Shown: positions 59,539 to 64,000 of the stretch, piece after piece
How the letters are laid out: every line of letters begins with the position of its first letter
Numbering within the stretch: the first letter of the stretch is position 1
Assembly: GCF_910585845.1 (NCBI RefSeq)
Contig: NZ_CAJUHF010000009.1
Coordinates: 1-64,000 of the forward strand
Reading direction: 5' to 3'
Length of the DNA stretch: 64,000 nt
From: an uncultured Bacteroides sp.
GTDB taxonomy: Bacteria; Bacteroidota; Bacteroidia; Bacteroidales; Bacteroidaceae
The notes under the pieces: model-generated
Told to the model about the DNA's origin: nothing
The model's database searches: none
The model's input: only the letters and a program-made list of their open reading frames with translations
Translations under genes and position numbers: made by a program

Positions 59539-59880
59539 TTATTTGTTTGCCAAAATATTCTCCACATCTTTTTTAAGTGCTGGAATATGTCTTATAATCA
59601 AACTCCAGAGAAATTCGGTAGTAACACTATCATATCCATGAATTACTCTGTTTCTAGTATGAATAATCGCTTTAGCATTTGGCAGTTTAAAATTAGGGTC
59701 AACTTTCAATATTCGATTAATGGCTTCTCCCATGATTTCTACATTTCGTTCAACAGCCCGTTGCCTAAGCATATCCTTTTGAAAATCTTGAAATAGCTTG
59801 GAAACATTAGCAAAATAGCTTTCTACTTCGATAGTTGCATTAAGTACATCAATCAAATGCTTTTCAATATATTCATCCAT
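59539..59880 (-). CDS. hepT: HepT-type RNase toxin (DUF86)
   Basis: Started at ATG 59880 (MDEYIEKHLIDVLNATIEVE) the protein has 113 residues; a start at 59904 is possible but overlaps the partner more. The catalytic RNase motif R-x4-H-x-Y is present as RNRVIHGY near residues 82-89. HepT toxins cleave RNA, and are silenced when MntA attaches AMP to the motif tyrosine. The 8-nt overlap with mntA implies coupled expression. Confidence 0.9.
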   Translation of the reverse strand: MDEYIEKHLIDVLNATIEVESYFANVSKLFQDFQKDMLRQRAVERNVEIMGEAINRILKVDPNFKLPNAKAIIHTRNRVIHGYDSVTTEFLWSLIIRHIPALKKDVENILANK

Positions 59881-60172
59881 AAACCAACCGTTTAGACTTA
59901 TCAATATTTTTCCTCAATATAGGATTGCGAATTGCCTTATCTTCCAATAAATCAACTTCCCTGCCCAACAAATCTTCCAATGAAAGTTTAAAATCAAAGT
60001 AGTTATCTGCGTAATCCTCCAAATCCACTTTGTCAAAGTCAACAACCATATCCACATCACTTTTTTCGTTGAAACGATTGGTTAGAATAGAACCAAAAAC
60101 AAATAACTTCCCCACCTTATGCTCCTTGCACAAAGCAATGATTCTCTGAATATTGTTTTCAATCAGTTTCAT
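59873..60172 (-). CDS. mntA: MntA-type nucleotidyltransferase antitoxin
   Basis: A 99-residue minimal nucleotidyltransferase with the G-S-x10-D-x-D motif (FGSILTNRFNEKSDVD, residues about 26-41) and a third Asp in REVDLLED near 70. It neutralises HepT by adding AMP residues. It is read first in the two-gene operon from a TATTTTTG -7 box at 60192-60199 on the reverse strand. Array B lies 105 nt upstream. Confidence 0.9.
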   Translation of the reverse strand: MKLIENNIQRIIALCKEHKVGKLFVFGSILTNRFNEKSDVDMVVDFDKVDLEDYADNYFDFKLSLEDLLGREVDLLEDKAIRNPILRKNIDKSKRLVYG

Positions 60173-60191
60173 ATAGTTTATCCTTTCGATA

Positions 60192-60199
60192 CAAAAATA
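60192..60199 (-). promoter_or_regulatory. -7 box for mntA-hepT
   Basis: Reads TATTTTTG on the reverse strand, 19 nt before the mntA ATG at 60172. Confidence 0.5.
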
Positions 60200-60276
60200 A
60201 TAAATTCTAATGTATCTAACAACTAATCAAAGTGATAAAATACAAATCTTGCATTTCGGAAACACGCCGTTTTTTT

Positions 60277-60402
60277 CACCTCACGGAACGCTTTTTCTCG
60301 TCTCGCGAGACCATTCTTTTCGTCTCACGAGACTATTTTTTTCGCCTCGCGAGACTGTTTTCTTCATCTCACGGGACGAATCTCTTCATCTCCCTATCGA
60401 GA
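60277..60402. repeat. Array B: six palindromic units, exact 22-nt period
   Basis: Units begin at 60277, 60299, 60321, 60343, 60365 and 60387 (last one degenerate). Each has the core RTCTCRCGAGAC (e.g. GTCTCGCGAGAC, GTCTCACGAGAC) followed by a T-rich spacer. Core and spacing match array A at 4926-5035. It begins 21 nt beyond the nhaA stop. Open frames across it are artefacts since 22 is not a multiple of 3. Confidence 0.9.
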
Positions 60403-60422
60403 AGCATCAGAAGCCCACAATT

Positions 60423-61730
60423 TTATTTCTTAGGAAGCACCCGGAAGAGTACAATATACCCCAGTATCCCGGCAACGACAGTACCACACAACACACCGAA
60501 CTTTGCCTGGTTCAGCAGCTCCGGATAAGCACCGGCAAACGACAGGTTGGCTATGAACAAAGACACCGTAAAGCCAATGCCGCCCAGCAGTGACACACCG
60601 GCTATATTCTTCCAATTCATCCCCTCGGACATGCGGACAAGCCCGCTCTTGATGGAGAGCCAAGTAAACAGGTAGATGCCCATAAACTTACCCAACAGCA
60701 GTCCCAAACCGACAGCTATAGCTACATTTCCGACAACATCTCCACCCCCACTGAACACCACGCCTGCATTGGCAAAAGCAAACAAGGGAAGTATCACAAA
60801 GTTCACCGTCCCATGCAGGTTGTCTTCCAAAGACTGCAAAGGGCTGATGACACAGTCGGAAGCCCGCTCCACCTGCTTTAAAGTCGCAATCTGCTCGTTG
60901 GTCAGGACGATGTTATCGGACTGCATGACCGGGAAGGTGCCGATAATGGAACGGATACGCCTTATGTATTTGCCCGCATTCAGCCGCGGACGGGCGGGTA
61001 TGACGAATGCCAGTATCACACCGGATATGGTGCTATGGATGCCCGACTGCAGGAACAGATACCAGATGATCAGCCCAAAGAACAGGAAAAAGATTTTCTG
61101 CGTCACGCCCCGCTTACCCATATAATATAGGAAAGCATAAAGCACAGCTGCCGCAATCAGATAGCCGTATGCCACCTCCGCGCTGTAGAAAATGGCAATC
61201 ACCAGAATGCCGCCGATGTCGTCTACCACGGCAAAAGCCGTCAGGAATATCTTCAGGCTCAGCGGAACCCGATTGCCCAGCAGACTCAGCACACCCAGCG
61301 AGAAGGCAATGTCGGTAGCCATCGGAATGGCCATACCCTGTGTCTCGGGCGTGCCGGAAGCGACCAGAAACGAATAGACTATCACGGGAAATATCATGCC
61401 CCCGCATGCCGCAATGAACGGCAGGATCGCTTTCCGGAACGAAGAAAGCTCCCCTACCAGCAACTCACGCTTTATCTCCAAGCCTACGGCCAGAAAGAAG
61501 ACGGTCATCAGGCAGTCGTTGATGAACTCTATCATCGTCAGGTTGTGTCCGCCGTGCGAGAGCAGGTTGAAGTCTCCGACACGCAAATGCAACTCCTGCG
61601 ACAAGAAGCTCTGATAGATCGGAGCCAGCGAAGAATTAGCAACAACGGCAGCAAGGATGGCCGCCAAAAACAAAATGGTCGCCGCCGCATTCAGCGACGA
61701 GAGTTTTTTCAGGGAACGTAGGGTAATCAT
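60423..61730 (-). CDS. nhaA: Na+/H+ antiporter NhaA
   Basis: A 435-residue, 12-helix antiporter. The signature FVNDCLMT-like segment IEFINDCLMTVFFLAVGLEI (about residues 66-85), the sequence PMATDIAFSLGVLSLLG near 135 and the paired Asp motif AFAVVDDIGGILVIA near 163-177 (the two Asp of the ion site) are clear. It exchanges sodium for protons at the inner membrane. No promoter was found in the 206 nt between it and lepA, which hold array D. Confidence 0.95.
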   Translation of the reverse strand: MITLRSLKKLSSLNAAATILFLAAILAAVVANSSLAPIYQSFLSQELHLRVGDFNLLSHGGHNLTMIEFINDCLMTVFFLAVGLEIKRELLVGELSSFRKAILPFIAACGGMIFPVIVYSFLVASGTPETQGMAIPMATDIAFSLGVLSLLGNRVPLSLKIFLTAFAVVDDIGGILVIAIFYSAEVAYGYLIAAAVLYAFLYYMGKRGVTQKIFFLFFGLIIWYLFLQSGIHSTISGVILAFVIPARPRLNAGKYIRRIRSIIGTFPVMQSDNIVLTNEQIATLKQVERASDCVISPLQSLEDNLHGTVNFVILPLFAFANAGVVFSGGGDVVGNVAIAVGLGLLLGKFMGIYLFTWLSIKSGLVRMSEGMNWKNIAGVSLLGGIGFTVSLFIANLSFAGAYPELLNQAKFGVLCGTVVAGILGYIVLFRVLPKK

Positions 61731-61785
61731 TCTCTATCAGATTTAAGTATTAATTCAAGTTTCTTAAGTTAAAATATTGTATCTC

Positions 61786-61938
61786 ACCAATTAAGATTCT
61801 GCACTTCATCGATCAGCACTCTGCACATCGTTAATTAAAGCTCTACACATCATCGATTAATGCACTGTACGTCATCAGTAAAACACTTATATCATCAATA
61901 AAACACGATATATCATCAGTAAGACACTATATATCATC
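61786..61938. repeat. Array D: about seven degenerate 21-nt direct repeats at the lepA 3' end
   Basis: On the reverse strand each unit begins GATG (plus-strand CATC at 61935, 61914, 61893, 61873, 61851, 61826 and 61807), with the pattern GATGATATATAGTGTNTTAC. Spacing is 19-25 nt, mostly 20-22. The lepA stop codon (61937-61939) lies in the first unit. Confidence 0.75.
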
Positions 61939-63718
61939 AATCCAGCTTCAAGACGGCAAGGAACGCCTTCTGCGGCACTTCGACGTTACCGATCTGCTTC
62001 ATGCGCTTCTTTCCCCTCTTCTGCTTCTCCAGCAACTTGCGCTTACGGCTGACGTCACCTCCATAACATTTTGCCGTCACGTCCTTGCGCACAGCCTTGA
62101 TGGTCTCGCGGGAAATGATCTTGGCACCGATGGCTGCCTGTATGGCGATGTCGAACTGCTGCCGCGGAATCAGGTCTTTCAGCTTCTCGCACATGCGGCG
62201 TCCCAGTTCGTAGGCATTGTCGAAGTGGGTCAGCGTGGAAAGGGCATCCACCGGCTCGCCGTTCAGCAGGATGTCCAGCTTGACCAGCTTGGAGGGGCGG
62301 AACCCGTGGGCATGGTAGTCGAAGGAGGCATATCCCTTAGAGATGCTTTTCAACTTATCGTAGAAGTCGATGACGATTTCGCCCAGGGGCATATCGTAGT
62401 AGATCTCCACGCGATTGCCCGAGATGTACTCCTGCTTCACCAGCTCGCCGCGTTTTCCGAGGCACAAGGTCATGATGGGGCCGATATAGTCGGTGGTCGT
62501 GATGACGGAAGCCCGGATGTAAGGCTCTTCGATGCGGTCTATCATTGTGGGATCGGGCATGCTGCCGGGGTTATGCACCTCCGTCATGTGTCCCTGCTTG
62601 TCATAGATGTTGTAGGAAACGTTCGGCACTGTGGTGATCACGTTCATGTTGAACTCCCTGTCGAGGCGTTCCTGCACGATCTCCATGTGCAGCAGTCCGA
62701 GGAAGCCGCAACGGAATCCGAATCCCAATGCCAGCGACGACTCCGGCTGGAAGGTCAGCGAGGCATCGTTCAGTTGCAGTTTCTCCAAAGAAGAGCGCAG
62801 GTCTTCGAAGTCCTCCGCCTCAATCGGATACACACCGGCGAAGACCATCGGTTTCACCTCTTCGAATCCGGCGATTGCCTCCGTGCAGGGGCGAGATATG
62901 TGGGTGATGGTATCGCCCACTTTCACTTCCTTGGAGGTCTTGATGCCGGAGATGATGTATCCCACGTCTCCTGTGCGCAACTCCTGGCGTGGCACCATGT
63001 CCATCTTGAGCACGCCTACTTCGTCGGCATCATATTCCTTTCCGGTATTGAAGAATTTCACTTTGTCTCCCTTGCGGATCACGCCGTTCACAATCTTGAA
63101 ATAGGCGATGATGCCGCGGAAAGAGTTGAATACAGAGTCGAAAATCAGCGCCTGCAAGGGGGCTTCCTCGTTGCCTTCGGGATGGGGTATGCGTTCGACC
63201 ACTGCTGCCAGTATCTCTTCCACGCCCATGCCTGTCTTGCCGGAGGCACGGATGATGTCGCTACGCTTGCAGCCGAGCAGGTCTACGATTTCGTCTTCCA
63301 CCTCTTCGGGCATTGCGCTTGCCATGTCGCATTTGTTGATGACGGGGATAATCTCCAGGTCGTGTTCGATGGCCATGTAGAGGTTGGAGATGGTCTGTGC
63401 CTGCACGCCTTGCGAGGCATCCACTATCAGCAGTGCTCCTTCGCAAGCGGCGATGGAACGGGAAACTTCGTACGAGAAGTCCACGTGTCCCGGAGTATCA
63501 ATCAGATTCAGAACATATTTCTCACCTTTGTACATGTACTCCATCTGGATGGCATGGCTCTTGATGGTAATCCCTCTCTCTTTCTCCAAATCCATATCAT
63601 CAAGCATCTGGCCCTCGGTTACCTGTATCGTATTGGTAAACTCAAGCAAACGGTCTGCCAAGGTAGACTTGCCGTGGTCAATGTGGGCTATAATGCAGAA
63701 ATTACGTATATTCTTCAT
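61937..63718 (-). CDS. lepA: Elongation factor 4 (LepA)
   Basis: This 593-residue translational GTPase has the G motifs AHIDHGKSTLADRLL (residues 11-25), DTPGHVDFSYEVSR near 75 and VINKCDMASA near 130, and a C-terminal LepA-specific domain (about 480-593) ending FLAVLKLD. LepA back-translocates or aids ribosome assembly on stalled ribosomes. A reverse-strand TATTTTTG -7 box at 63855-63862 would give a leader of about 130 nt. Array D starts at its stop codon. Confidence 0.97.
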   Translation of the reverse strand: MKNIRNFCIIAHIDHGKSTLADRLLEFTNTIQVTEGQMLDDMDLEKERGITIKSHAIQMEYMYKGEKYVLNLIDTPGHVDFSYEVSRSIAACEGALLIVDASQGVQAQTISNLYMAIEHDLEIIPVINKCDMASAMPEEVEDEIVDLLGCKRSDIIRASGKTGMGVEEILAAVVERIPHPEGNEEAPLQALIFDSVFNSFRGIIAYFKIVNGVIRKGDKVKFFNTGKEYDADEVGVLKMDMVPRQELRTGDVGYIISGIKTSKEVKVGDTITHISRPCTEAIAGFEEVKPMVFAGVYPIEAEDFEDLRSSLEKLQLNDASLTFQPESSLALGFGFRCGFLGLLHMEIVQERLDREFNMNVITTVPNVSYNIYDKQGHMTEVHNPGSMPDPTMIDRIEEPYIRASVITTTDYIGPIMTLCLGKRGELVKQEYISGNRVEIYYDMPLGEIVIDFYDKLKSISKGYASFDYHAHGFRPSKLVKLDILLNGEPVDALSTLTHFDNAYELGRRMCEKLKDLIPRQQFDIAIQAAIGAKIISRETIKAVRKDVTAKCYGGDVSRKRKLLEKQKRGKKRMKQIGNVEVPQKAFLAVLKLD

Positions 63719-63854
63719 CTTCTATCTTATTCTTAAAATATATCTTTTATATCATTTATTACTAAACATTCTTGTCCAAGCACCGGCTTTAATCGGCAGG
63801 ACTCCAAGCACAGCTAATCATGGCTTTATGCCGGACAACTTCCCTTTTTTTCTG

Positions 63855-63862
63855 CAAAAATA
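63855..63862 (-). promoter_or_regulatory. -7 box for lepA
   Basis: Reads TATTTTTG on the reverse strand, 136 nt upstream of the lepA ATG. Confidence 0.4.
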
Positions 63863-63957
63863 CGAAAAGTCTGTAGAAATGAAAATATTGTGTCAATGAA
63901 AGTTTGCCGCACGGCATCAATAAGTGCACAGCATCAACAAATGCACGGCAATCCGCT

Positions 63958-64000
63958 TTATTGATCCGTCCGGATGCGCTGCAGCAACGCCACATCTTCG
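63958..64000 (-). CDS. Partial gene: C-terminal end running off the window
   Basis: On the reverse strand the frame reads EDVALLQRIRTDQ and then TAA (63960-63958), the look of a protein end. Only 13 residues are visible, so no function can be proposed; it may simply be open by chance. Confidence 0.35.
   Translation of the reverse strand, partial: EDVALLQRIRTDQ

Noticed and set aside
60210..60593. Two overlapping open frames with repetitive SRD/SRE-type protein sequence
   Set aside because: They are translations of array B; the 22-nt period rotates the frame, so the apparent motifs are artefacts.
63789..63995. A 68-codon reverse-strand frame upstream of lepA
   Set aside because: Overlaps the likely lepA promoter and reads in a different frame from the plausible gene end at 63958; no protein character.

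Overview
The window comes from a Bacteroides-like member of the Bacteroidales. The evidence is the repeated promoter -7 box TAnnTTTG, a NusG-like UpxY antiterminator heading a capsule locus behind an invertible promoter, Bacteroidales-specific small proteins (smalltalk, HU-like) beside an amidase, the absence of strong Shine-Dalgarno sites, and the gene families present (PPDK, RlmD, RecD2, PIG-L, MntA/HepT). I cannot name a species from sequence alone.

Layout. (1) 1-11.2 kb: chromosomal housekeeping and metabolism: a DUF362 ferredoxin-like protein, an ECF S component, a phosphoribosyltransferase, a patatin lipase, a GH13 amylase, DUF2461 and YhcH proteins, a glycogen branching enzyme and a RecD2-type helicase. 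(2) 11.7-42.3 kb: a capsular polysaccharide locus. It opens with a tyrosine recombinase, a 164-bp segment between perfect 19-bp inverted repeats carrying one consensus promoter, a structured leader, and upxY. The initiating transferase (WecA/MraY-like), Wza-like export protein, Wzc-like kinase and CpsB-like phosphatase follow. An accessory block (19.0-25.1 kb) then interrupts: reverse-strand amidase, smalltalk and HU-like genes, an unfamiliar gene pair with a HExxH metallopeptidase, an Rpn nuclease, and several small or broken genes. The polymer-specific, AT-richer half follows (flippase, nitroreductase, pyruvyl transferase, UDP-GlcNAc 2-epimerase, glycosyltransferases, PIG-L deacetylase, ATP-grasp enzyme, Wzy-like polymerase, two hexapeptide acyltransferases, WecG/TagA transferase), ending with gmd-fcl for GDP-L-fucose. 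(3) 42.3-64 kb: housekeeping again: ppdK, rlmD, a RluA-type pseudouridine synthase, a lipoprotein, an MFS exporter, sbcDC, a split threonine/serine exporter, a LysR regulator, map, rmuC, a MntA/HepT toxin-antitoxin pair, nhaA and lepA.

How it works together. In the orientation given, the only full-consensus promoter in the invertible segment (TTTG-N20-TAATTTTG) faces left, away from upxY, so this sequence appears to have captured the capsule in the OFF phase. After inversion, transcription would start next to the right repeat, run through a leader with a terminator-like hairpin, and need UpxY to read through about 29 kb. The partner gene upxZ is not present.

The most unusual signal outside genes is a set of four short tandem arrays with a period of 22 nt (exact in three, about 21 in the fourth). 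Each sits at the 3' end of a gene. Two share a palindromic core; the other two have unrelated sequence but the same geometry. Decay is also visible inside the capsule locus: an acyltransferase reduced to its two ends, a hexapeptide transferase cut short by a stop codon, and a DUF6169-like gene split by an in-frame stop.
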